Position numbers and translations under genes: made by a program
Notes under the pieces: generated by a model
Seen by the model: the letters and a program-made list of their open reading frames with translations, nothing else
Told to the model about the DNA's origin: nothing
Database searches by the model: none
In this document: positions 44,993 through 52,941 of the stretch, piece after piece
How the letters are laid out: each line of letters begins with the position of its first letter
How positions within the stretch are numbered: position 1 is the first letter of the stretch
Assembly: GCF_025061645.1 (NCBI RefSeq)
Contig: NZ_JANYMP010000003.1
Span: 62,001 to 126,000, forward strand
Source: Umezawaea endophytica
Lineage (GTDB): Bacteria; Actinomycetota; Actinomycetes; Mycobacteriales; Pseudonocardiaceae
DNA length: 64,000 nt
Reading direction: 5' to 3'

Positions 44993-47815
44993 TCAGTTCT
45001 CCCCCAGGGTAGGCGAATCGAGGTCGGCCACCAGGTCGGTGGCCGCGGCCGTGATCCCGGCCAGCAAGCGCGTGATCGTGGTCTCGTCGAACAGGTCGAC
45101 CTGGTAGGCGGCGGCGAGCCGCAGACCTCCGTCCAGGTCCGTCGCGGTCAGCTCCAGTTCGTACTTCACCGCGACGGGGTCCAGCGGGAGCTGCTCGCCT
45201 CCCATGGGCGGTCGCCACCCGTCGACGTCGGCGGCGACGTACACCGGCGTGATCGGCGGGCGGCTCAGGTCGCGGTCCGGGTGCAGGGCGCCGACCACGG
45301 CGTCGAACGGCACGTCCGCCGCCCGGTACGCGGCCGAACCGGCCCGGCGCACGCGGTCCAGCAGCTCCCGCCACGTCGGGTCGCCGCGCAGGTCGACCCG
45401 CAGCGCCAGGGTGTTCACGAACATCCCGACCGCGTGCGGGTCCGTTCGCCCCGACCACGGGAACGCGAAAAGGAAGTCCCGCTGGTCGCCCCGCCGCGCC
45501 AGGGTGACCGCCAGCAGCGCCGCCGTCACCAGGAACGTGCCGCACCCCGACCCGGCCGCGGTCGCGCGCACCGACTCCGCGGTCCCGGCGTCGAGCGTGG
45601 TGGTGCGGGTGGCGCCGAGGATCGACTGCGTGGTGCCGCGTGGCCGGTCGTGCGGGAGGGCGACGTCCGTCGGGGCGCCTGCGAGCACGGCGATCAGGTC
45701 ACCGGGGTCCGCGGGAGCCTCGACCGCCGCCGGGCGCACGGGCGGCGGCAGTTCCCGCCCCGACACGACGGCGTCGACCTCGTCGAGCAGCACCCGCACC
45801 GACGCGCCGTCCACGACCATGTGGTGCGCGCACAGCACCAGCAGGACGCGGTCGCGCGTCCGCGCCAGCGCCGCCCGGACCGGTGCCTCGTCGGCGAGGT
45901 CGAACGGCGTCCAGCACAGGTCGGCGACGTGGTCCTCCAGCTTGACCGGGTCCCAGCCGCGCGCGTCCGTGACGGTCGCCGAAGCCGGTGCCCCGGAGGT
46001 CGTGCGGACGACCTGCTTCCGCCTGCGGTCCAGGGTGAACCGCGACCGGAGCGCGGGGTGCCGCGCGAGCACCACGTCGAGCGCCGCCCGCAGGGCCTCG
46101 ACGTCGACGTCGTCGGGGAACTCGACGACCGTCGGCACGAGGTAGGCGGCACGCAGTTCGGGCATCCGGTCCAGGAACCAGAACCGCTGCTGCGTCGAGG
46201 TCGCCGGGAACGGGCCGTCGTCGGCCTCCACCACCGGTCCGGTGGTCCGCGCGCCCGCGTCGAGCAGCGCGGCGAGCCGGGCGACGGTCGGCTCGGCGAG
46301 GAACTCACCCGGCCGCACGGCCACGCCGCACCGCGCCTGGGCACGCGCCACCATGCTCACCGCCAGCAGCGAATGACCGCCCAGCACGAAGAAGTTCGAG
46401 TCCCTGCCCAGGTCGACCTCGTCGACGCCCGCCTCGGCCAGCACGTCGCGGAACAACGCGGCGGCCAGGCGCTCCCGACCGGTCAGGTCACCGGCGTCGG
46501 TCGTCACGACCGGCGTCTCCCACGGTGGGGCGGGTTCCGGGACCGCCAGTGGGCCGTGGGGCAGCCGGAACTCGCGCAGCGGGGCGTCGGGGGCGCTCAC
46601 GCCGTGGCGCAGCACCGCCACGAAGTCCTCGGCCAGCCGAGGACCCAGCTCGACCGGGTAGCGCTCGACGTCGAAGTCCAGCGTGCCGACCAGTCCGTCC
46701 GGCGTCTCGTCGATGATGAGCAGGACGTCGAATTTGGCCACGCCGGTCGGCAGCACCCGCGGGGCCGTGCACCTGGTCGACCGAGGCGCGGGCATGTTCT
46801 GCACCACGAACCCGACGTCGACCACTCCCCGTCCGGGCAGTGCGGCGACCAGGTCGCGGTACGGGACGCGCTGGTTGGTCATGGTGGCGAACGCCTCGCG
46901 GCGCAACCCGGCGCAGCGCTCGGCGAACGTGGCCCCGCACGTGGTGCAGCGCAGCGGCACCGTGTTGACGAAGAAGCCGACCAGGTCCTCCACCGCCGGG
47001 TGGGTCCGGTTGGCGGTGACCGCGCCCACCAGGAACTCCTCGCGCGCGGACCACCGGCTCAGCGCCTCGGCGTAGGCCGCGAGCAGCACGACGAACGGCG
47101 TGACCCGCAGCCCCTTCGCCAGCGCGGTCAGCGCCGAGCACGTGTCGTCGGGGAGGTCGAACCGGTGCTGGGCGCCCGCGTGGATCCCGTCCGGGACCTC
47201 CCTGGCGCCGCCGAGCCGCAGCTCGGCCGGTGTCGTCGCCAGTTCGTCGGCGCGGCGGGCGAGCAGCCCCTCGTCGGCAACAGCCCGGTCCCACACCGCG
47301 AAGTCGGCGTACTGCACCGGCAGTTCCGGCAGCCGCGGCGGCTCGCCCGCGACGGCGGCGGCGTACGCGGCGTCGAGGTCCTCGAAGAGCGGGGCGAGCG
47401 ACCACCCGTCCACCGCGATGTGGTGGATCGTCAGCAGCACCGCGTCACCACCCGTTCGTCCTCGCCGGACGGCGCAGCGCACCAGCGGTCCGGCGGCGAG
47501 GTCGAACCCGCGCCGGGCCTCCGCTTCGAGGTCGTGGTCGACGACCTCGACAGTGACCCGCGGTTCGCCGATGACCTGCACCAGTCCCCCGTCGTCCTCC
47601 CGGTAGGTCGTGCGCAGCACCTCGTGCCTCTCGACGACCGCGAGCAGCGCCACGCGCAGCGCCTCGACGTCGACCGCTCCCCGCCACTCGACCAGCAGCG
47701 GGACGGTGTAGACCGGCGACCCTGGCGCGGCGGCGTCGATGAACCACAGGCGTTCCTGGGCGGAGGACAGCGGTGCGGTCCGAGCCCCGAGCCTGTGCAA
47801 CCGGGGCTCGCTCAT
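44993..47815 (-). CDS. NRPS C-T-C protein without an adenylation domain
   Basis: The 940-residue protein has a condensation domain (about 10-430) with HHIAVDG, a carrier (about 485-555; FVLGGHSLLAV) and a second condensation domain (about 565-930) with HHMVVDG. Both condensation active sites look intact. The carrier must be charged in trans. C1 should join the residue from the A-T protein to this carrier's residue; C2 passes the chain to the free PCP. The ATG at 47815 shares one base with the A-T stop codon (TGATG). Confidence 0.9.
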   Translation of the reverse strand: MSEPRLHRLGARTAPLSSAQERLWFIDAAAPGSPVYTVPLLVEWRGAVDVEALRVALLAVVERHEVLRTTYREDDGGLVQVIGEPRVTVEVVDHDLEAEARRGFDLAAGPLVRCAVRRGRTGGDAVLLTIHHIAVDGWSLAPLFEDLDAAYAAAVAGEPPRLPELPVQYADFAVWDRAVADEGLLARRADELATTPAELRLGGAREVPDGIHAGAQHRFDLPDDTCSALTALAKGLRVTPFVVLLAAYAEALSRWSAREEFLVGAVTANRTHPAVEDLVGFFVNTVPLRCTTCGATFAERCAGLRREAFATMTNQRVPYRDLVAALPGRGVVDVGFVVQNMPAPRSTRCTAPRVLPTGVAKFDVLLIIDETPDGLVGTLDFDVERYPVELGPRLAEDFVAVLRHGVSAPDAPLREFRLPHGPLAVPEPAPPWETPVVTTDAGDLTGRERLAAALFRDVLAEAGVDEVDLGRDSNFFVLGGHSLLAVSMVARAQARCGVAVRPGEFLAEPTVARLAALLDAGARTTGPVVEADDGPFPATSTQQRFWFLDRMPELRAAYLVPTVVEFPDDVDVEALRAALDVVLARHPALRSRFTLDRRRKQVVRTTSGAPASATVTDARGWDPVKLEDHVADLCWTPFDLADEAPVRAALARTRDRVLLVLCAHHMVVDGASVRVLLDEVDAVVSGRELPPPVRPAAVEAPADPGDLIAVLAGAPTDVALPHDRPRGTTQSILGATRTTTLDAGTAESVRATAAGSGCGTFLVTAALLAVTLARRGDQRDFLFAFPWSGRTDPHAVGMFVNTLALRVDLRGDPTWRELLDRVRRAGSAAYRAADVPFDAVVGALHPDRDLSRPPITPVYVAADVDGWRPPMGGEQLPLDPVAVKYELELTATDLDGGLRLAAAYQVDLFDETTITRLLAGITAAATDLVADLDSPTLGEN

Positions 47816-49569
47816 CAGGCGGCCCCGGAGTAGCGCAAACGGGCGTTCAGCTCCGCCGCGGACTCGGCCAGAAGGATGTCCGACGGCTCTATCCGGCCTA
47901 TCAGCCCCGGATTGAGGCGGGACGCGACCTGGACCGCCAACAGCGAGTTCCCACCCAAATCCAAGAAGTTGTCGGAGGGATCGACGTGAGGCACTTGAAG
48001 GACTTCTTTCCAGATCCGACAAAGATCATCGGCGGTGCCGGCACCCGTTTCCCCGACAATTGGGCGGGACGCTTCCCAGAGCGCCAAGAGCTGGTCCCGA
48101 TCAGCTTTTCCGGTCGCACCCAGAGGCACCTCCGAGAGCACGATCCAGCGAGCCGGAACCATGTAGTCCGGTAATCGCGCGGCCAAGCCCAGGTGCAGTG
48201 CGGCGGGCAGCTCGACCGCGCCCGCGGCGTTCGGCAGCACGAATCCGACGAGGATCGCGGCGGGTCCTTCGCCGATCTTCTCGACGAACGCGGCGGCCAC
48301 CAGACCCGTCGCCGAAAGGGCCTGCTCGACCTCCTCCAGCTCGATGCGGAAGCCCCGCAGCTTCACCTGCCGGTCCTTGCGCCCGACCACCTCCAGCGCG
48401 CCGTCCGGCCGCTGTCTGACCAGGTCACCCGTGCGGTAGACCCGCTCCGCGGAGCCGGGCGCGAGGACGAACCGCTCCGCCGTGAGGTCGGGGCGACCGA
48501 GGTACCGCAGCGCGACGCCGGGGCCGCCCACGCACAGCTCCCCCGTCTCGCCCGGCGTCACCGCGCCGAGGTGGTCGTCGAGCACGTGCAGCGTCGTGTT
48601 CTGGAGCGGGAAGCCGATCGGCGTCCGGACCACGTCGCGCATCGACTCCCCGGTGCACTCGAACGCAGCCGCGAACGTCGTGGTCTCGGTCGGGCCGTAG
48701 CCGTTGACGACGTGCCGGGGCGGGCCAGCGTCCAGCACCGCCCGCACCACGTCGGCGTCGAGCTGCTCGCCGCCGACGACCAGGCGCACGAGGTCCCGGA
48801 ACGCCGACGGGCGCTCACGCGCGATGGAGTGGAACAGCGAGGTCGTGAGGAACATCGTGCTGATCGAGAGGGCGCGCAGCTCCGCCACCCACTCGTCGAG
48901 GGTGAGGTCCACCGGTGACGAGACGGCGACGACCGTGCCGCCGACCGCGAGCGGCGCCCACACCTCGAACGTCGTCGCGTCGAACGCCGGGTTCGAGAGG
49001 CTGGCGACCCGGTCCTCGGGACCGAGCGGGCAGTAGGCGGCCTCGGTGACGAGGCGGACGACCGCGCGGTGCGGCACCACGACGCCCTTCGGCCGCCCGG
49101 TCGAGCCGGAGGTGTACGCGACGTACGCGGGATCCTCCCGACCGACCGGCACCGCTCCGACCTGCGTCGACGCGTGTCTCGGCACGGTGAGCGCCAGCAT
49201 GCCGCCGGGCAGCCGCCCGGTCCAGCGGGAGCCCGCGGCGGAGCGCACGACGACGCGCGGCGCGGCCTCGTCGAGGATGGTGGCCAGCCGCTCGGCCGGT
49301 GCTCGGTTGTCCAGCGGGAGGTAGGCGGCGCCCGCGCGCAGGACGCCGAGGAAGGCCACCACCAGGTCGACCGACGGGTCCACCGCGACCGCGACCAGGT
49401 CACCCGGCCGGACACCGAGGTCGACGAGGTCGTGCGCGAGGGAGCCCGAGAGGTCCCACAGCCCGCGGTAGTCGACCTCCCGCTCCGCGTCGACCACGGC
49501 GGCGGAGCCGGGCCGTCGTTCCACCTGGTCGCGAACCAACGTCAACACCGTGCGCTCGTCGGCGTACAA
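47815..49569 (-). CDS. NRPS initiation module A-T
   Basis: The 584-residue protein has an A domain (YTSGSTGRPKG, FDATTFEVW, NGYGPTETT, VYRTGDLV, VKLRGFRIE, ATGKADRDQ) and a carrier (LDLGGNSLLAV). Reading pocket positions by eye gives D-A-F-F-V-G-G-T-F, closest to codes for Val or Ile, so a branched aliphatic residue is the best guess. The start is TTG at 49569: AGGAGGT lies eight bases upstream, and an in-frame TGA lies just before it. It is the first gene of the operon. Confidence 0.88.
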   Translation of the reverse strand: MYADERTVLTLVRDQVERRPGSAAVVDAEREVDYRGLWDLSGSLAHDLVDLGVRPGDLVAVAVDPSVDLVVAFLGVLRAGAAYLPLDNRAPAERLATILDEAAPRVVVRSAAGSRWTGRLPGGMLALTVPRHASTQVGAVPVGREDPAYVAYTSGSTGRPKGVVVPHRAVVRLVTEAAYCPLGPEDRVASLSNPAFDATTFEVWAPLAVGGTVVAVSSPVDLTLDEWVAELRALSISTMFLTTSLFHSIARERPSAFRDLVRLVVGGEQLDADVVRAVLDAGPPRHVVNGYGPTETTTFAAAFECTGESMRDVVRTPIGFPLQNTTLHVLDDHLGAVTPGETGELCVGGPGVALRYLGRPDLTAERFVLAPGSAERVYRTGDLVRQRPDGALEVVGRKDRQVKLRGFRIELEEVEQALSATGLVAAAFVEKIGEGPAAILVGFVLPNAAGAVELPAALHLGLAARLPDYMVPARWIVLSEVPLGATGKADRDQLLALWEASRPIVGETGAGTADDLCRIWKEVLQVPHVDPSDNFLDLGGNSLLAVQVASRLNPGLIGRIEPSDILLAESAAELNARLRYSGAA

Positions 49570-49981
49570 AGATCATTACCTCCTGCGCCCCATCGAAGAA
49601 TTGATCGGAATGAGAGAGTGCGGAATACCGAAGAAGGCCGATCGGAAAAATCACAGAGAGCCATCGCGAGTGGCGACAAGCCGACTCGACCGCCAGAACG
49701 AGCATCTCCCCAGTCCCATTGACGCACATCCTCCGGCCGTCGGCGAGTGTAGGCACGGGCGACGAATCCGAGCAAGGCCCCGATCGACCGCCATCGCGAA
49801 AACGCGGCCCGGCCTATTATGAAGCGCTATATTCGGTGGTCAAACTTTCAACTGCACTAGGACTGAACGCGGCATGCGGTGCACTCTTGACCCCACGCAT
49901 TGTTGATCAAATTCCGACGACGGGTGCGGCGCGCGGTCCCGCGGCACGTCCGCGACGCCCGACCACCCACGAGGGGGGACG
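49570..49981. other. Divergent promoter region of the NRPS-PKS cluster
   Basis: These 412 bp separate the leftward assembly-line operon from the rightward methyltransferase gene. They are clearly lower in GC than the genes and should hold both promoters. I see no coding frame of good quality and no clear repeated operator. Confidence 0.5.
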
Positions 49982-50803
49982 ATGTTCGATTCCGGGTTCC
50001 ACGCCGCGGTGGCGGGGTTGCGGGTACCGGCCGCGGGCACGGACGTGGTCGCACCGCTGCTCTCGTCGCTGGTGCACCTGGCGAGACCTCGGCGGGTGCT
50101 GGAGGTGGGCATGGGCTACACCACCCCGTTCCTCGCCGCGGCTCTGGTCCAGGTCGCGGAGCAGGCTCGGGCGGAGGCGTCCGCGCTCGCGGCCAAGACT
50201 GCGAGGCACCTGGACTCGGTCGGCGAACTCGACTCCGACTGGCTCCACGCCGACCCCGCGCTGCGCGCGCCGGGGTTCTACCTCGACCCCTACCAGCCTC
50301 GGTTCATCGCGGTCGACGACCTGTCGATCCCCGACTCGTCGGCGGGCCGGGTCATGGACGTGCTGGCCTCGCTCGGTCTCGCCGAGCACGTGCAGGTCGT
50401 CAACGCGAACATCCGGGAGTGCCGGGCCCTGCTGCCCGACGACTTCACGCCCATCGACCTGGCCTGGGTCGACGCGTGGGAGTGCCTGTACTTCTTCGAC
50501 CACTTCTGGGACATGATCAACCCGGACGGCGGTTTGCTGGTCATGCACTACCTGATGACGTACCCCGAGGGTGAGGCCATCCTCGACTACATCGCCAAGG
50601 TCCAGCGCCGCAAGCCCGGCGAACTGGAGGTGCTGAACCTGCTCGAACCGCACAAGATGCTCCAGAACAGCCTCACCGTCATCCGCCGCACGAGCGCGGG
50701 CCGGGCCCGCTCGTTCGCCCACGCCGGTGGGCACCTGGACTTCGACGGCCGACTGCGGCACGAGGCCGAGACACAAGCAGGGAGAGGGACAGCGAGTGCC
50801 TGA
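49982..50803 (+). CDS. Class I SAM-dependent methyltransferase
   Basis: The 273-residue protein has SAM motif I in RRVLEVGMGYTTPFLAAAL and later IDLAWVDAWECLYFFDHFWDMINPDGGLLVMHYL, which resembles O-methyltransferases of the caffeoyl-CoA class but with divergent details. Divergent placement next to an FkbH cassette makes O-methylation of a hydroxymalonyl unit possible, as FkbG does, but this is inference. The ATG follows GAGGGGGGA. The last 40 residues are not part of the fold. Confidence 0.75.
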   Translation: MFDSGFHAAVAGLRVPAAGTDVVAPLLSSLVHLARPRRVLEVGMGYTTPFLAAALVQVAEQARAEASALAAKTARHLDSVGELDSDWLHADPALRAPGFYLDPYQPRFIAVDDLSIPDSSAGRVMDVLASLGLAEHVQVVNANIRECRALLPDDFTPIDLAWVDAWECLYFFDHFWDMINPDGGLLVMHYLMTYPEGEAILDYIAKVQRRKPGELEVLNLLEPHKMLQNSLTVIRRTSAGRARSFAHAGGHLDFDGRLRHEAETQAGRGTASA

Positions 50804-51329
50804 CTTCATGGACCAGGAGACCGCCTGCCGGGCCCTGGTGGCCGACCGCGACCACCTGGTGGCCGCGCTGGCGGCGGACACCCCGCCGACGATCCACCAC
50901 AACCCGCTCGGCGACGACCCGATGAGCCTCACCGACCTGGTCGTCCACGTGTCGATGTGGGACGAGATCGTGCTGGGCGTGCTCACCGAGGCCCAGGCCG
51001 GTCGCGCGCACTGGTACGTCGACCCCCGGTGGGAGACCAGGGACTGCGGTCGCGCGCTGAACGTCGGCGGGGTCGACGCCGGACGCCGCCTGCCCGCGCC
51101 GCTGGTGCACGACAGGTTCCGCGTCGTGCGCGACGCCCTGATCGCCGCCACCGCCGCGGTCGACCCCGGCCTGTGGCACAAGGCCCTGCCGTTCCGGCAC
51201 TCGGGCCCGGAACCGCAGACGCTGGCGGGGCTGTGCTTCAAGGTCAACATGCCGGAGGCCGACCCCACCAGGTCCAAGGTGTACCAGCACGCGACCGTGC
51301 ACCTGGGACTGACCGAGATCCAGCGGTGA
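50796..51329 (+). CDS. DinB/mycothiol-dependent-enzyme-like protein
   Basis: The 177-residue protein looks like a DinB-superfamily four-helix bundle: first His in LVVHVSMWDE and a final HATVHLG pair, matching the three-His metal site. Actinobacterial members use mycothiol in isomerisation or detoxification; some relatives (ClbS/DfsB type) protect producers from their own metabolite. It overlaps the methyltransferase gene by eight bases. The GTG at 50796 has GGGAGAGG upstream; an ATG at 50808 is an alternative start. Confidence 0.65.
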   Translation: MPDFMDQETACRALVADRDHLVAALAADTPPTIHHNPLGDDPMSLTDLVVHVSMWDEIVLGVLTEAQAGRAHWYVDPRWETRDCGRALNVGGVDAGRRLPAPLVHDRFRVVRDALIAATAAVDPGLWHKALPFRHSGPEPQTLAGLCFKVNMPEADPTRSKVYQHATVHLGLTEIQR

Positions 51330-51333
51330 CCCC

Positions 51334-51370
51334 GCGCCGTGGGTGACCACCGCGGTCACCCACGGCGCGA
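51334..51370. terminator. Strong bidirectional hairpin
   Basis: A perfect 16-bp stem (51334-51349 with 51355-51370) and a 5-base loop lie between convergent genes, five bases past the DinB-like stop. Confidence 0.75.
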
Positions 51371-51377
51371 TACCGGG

Positions 51378-52568
51378 TCAGGAGCCGTAGCTCGCCTGCT
51401 CCACGGCGAACACGTTGCGGTGGCCCACGGTTTCCTGGAGGGACCAGAGCAGGTCCGGCTCGGTGTCGTGCTCCCAGTAGCTGATGCTCTCCGCGCCACC
51501 CACCCAGTTGTGCGTCGCCGAACCGGTGGCGGGCGCCCAGTAGTACAGCTTCTTGGCGCCCGACGAGGCGAACCACCAGCGCGAGTTGTGCGAGGCGACG
51601 CCGTTCAGGTTGTACCAGGGCAACCGAAGCGCCTCGGAAGCCGTGGTCGTGGCGGCGAAGGTGGTGGCACCCGAGGCGAACGGGAAACGGACCGCGCGCG
51701 GCGGCCGGTTCGGGTACTTGTCGCAGTCGGCCTGGCAGGTGTACTCGGTCATGACGATCGACGCGGTGGGGCGGTCGAGGGAGATCGTCGACCACTTGAG
51801 CGCGGCGTCGGACGTGGTGGCCGCGGTGACCGTGCCGACCTGCGGGAGGACGTAGGCGTAGTTGTGGGCGTAGTAGGTGGTGTCGGACTGCCTGCCGATC
51901 TGGCTCGCGCTGCCGCCCGTGTCGGTCTTGAGGATCTTCTTCATGTCGAACACGCGCATGCCGCGGTTCGTGTCGGCGACGTAGAGGTGGTCGCCGTACC
52001 AGGACACGCCGCCCGCGTGCATGGGGATGTCCCTGAAGTCCGGCACCGCCGCGGTGCCGGTGGGCTCCACGAGCAGGATCTTGCGGTACTTGTTGGGGTA
52101 CGTGGCGTCCCAGTCGACGAGCGTGATCCGGCTGCGGGCCTGGTCCCCTCCGCACCCGTCCTTGGTGTACCAGCTCACCAGCACGAGCTGGTGCCCGTCG
52201 TAGTTGCCGCTGTTCGCGGTGCCCACGGCGTCCCGGCTCGTGGTGATGCCCTGCGGGTAGTTCGCGCAGTCGCCGTTGTCGCCGGAGTCGAACTTGAACC
52301 CGCCCGTGTAGCCCGCGACCCCCAACGAGTCCGTGATGGCCGTCCGGTCGTGGTTGGCGTTCGCCATGACCGCGTGGACCGACGCGACACCGAGCTTCGA
52401 CCCGAGCGCGCTGTTCAGTGCGTCGAACTGGTGGTAGTCGGACCGCAGGGTGAACTGGCCCGCGGGCAGCACCGTCGGCGCGGCCGCGGCCTGCGCGCCC
52501 GCGACCGTGGTGGTCGTCGACATCAGGACGCAGGCCAGGAGCAGCAGGGCCTTCTTGGACAAGGGCAT
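51378..52568 (-). CDS. Secreted protein of unknown function
   Basis: The 396-residue protein starts with a signal peptide (MPLSKKALLLLACVLM, cleavage near AQAAAA). The mature part has repeated short hydrophobic strands and phrases such as GGVSWYGDHLYVADTNRGMRVFDM, suggesting a beta-propeller. Four Cys (CANY, CGGD, CQADC) may form disulfides outside the cell. I do not recognise a family function. The ATG at 52568 is chosen because it begins the signal peptide. It is separated by 142 bp from the immunity gene and probably transcribed alone. Confidence 0.75.
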   Translation of the reverse strand: MPLSKKALLLLACVLMSTTTTVAGAQAAAAPTVLPAGQFTLRSDYHQFDALNSALGSKLGVASVHAVMANANHDRTAITDSLGVAGYTGGFKFDSGDNGDCANYPQGITTSRDAVGTANSGNYDGHQLVLVSWYTKDGCGGDQARSRITLVDWDATYPNKYRKILLVEPTGTAAVPDFRDIPMHAGGVSWYGDHLYVADTNRGMRVFDMKKILKTDTGGSASQIGRQSDTTYYAHNYAYVLPQVGTVTAATTSDAALKWSTISLDRPTASIVMTEYTCQADCDKYPNRPPRAVRFPFASGATTFAATTTASEALRLPWYNLNGVASHNSRWWFASSGAKKLYYWAPATGSATHNWVGGAESISYWEHDTEPDLLWSLQETVGHRNVFAVEQASYGS

Positions 52569-52710
52569 GGCAGGATCCCCTTTCACCGGTGATCGGGATC
52601 TCCACGACCTTGCTCGGCCTGCCCGCCGTCCGGAAGCAGTTTCGACCACGGGTGAAACCGCGAGCGGGACGACGACCGTCCGGGTAAGGCGGACCGCCTG
52701 GCCCGCCCGG

Positions 52711-52941
52711 TCAGAGTTCGATCGGGCGGTGGCCCAGCGCCCGGTCCACGACCTCCTCGGCCGACAGCTCCTGCCCGCCGGGCGGGTAGAAGATCAGGCC
52801 GTCGACCTCGGGGTGGCCGCTCGACCGCCGCAACGCCTCCAGCGCCTCGGCGGTCTCCTCCTCGCCGACCTCGCCGCGCTGGAACCTGCCCACCAGCTCG
52901 ATCATCTGGTCCCGGTCCAACTTCTCCACGACAGGGGTCAC
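52711..52941 (-). CDS. Im9-like immunity protein
   Basis: The 76-residue acidic protein aligns with colicin DNase immunity proteins (Im2/Im7/Im9): MIELVGRFQRGE, then HPEVDGLIFYPP, which matches the HPSGSDLIYYP hotspot that contacts the toxin; the first hotspot Tyr is Phe here. It should bind and block the HNH domain of the RHS protein encoded just upstream. The GTG start overlaps the toxin stop codon by four bases, ensuring co-production. Confidence 0.85.
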   Translation of the reverse strand: MTPVVEKLDRDQMIELVGRFQRGEVGEEETAEALEALRRSSGHPEVDGLIFYPPGGQELSAEEVVDRALGHRPIEL

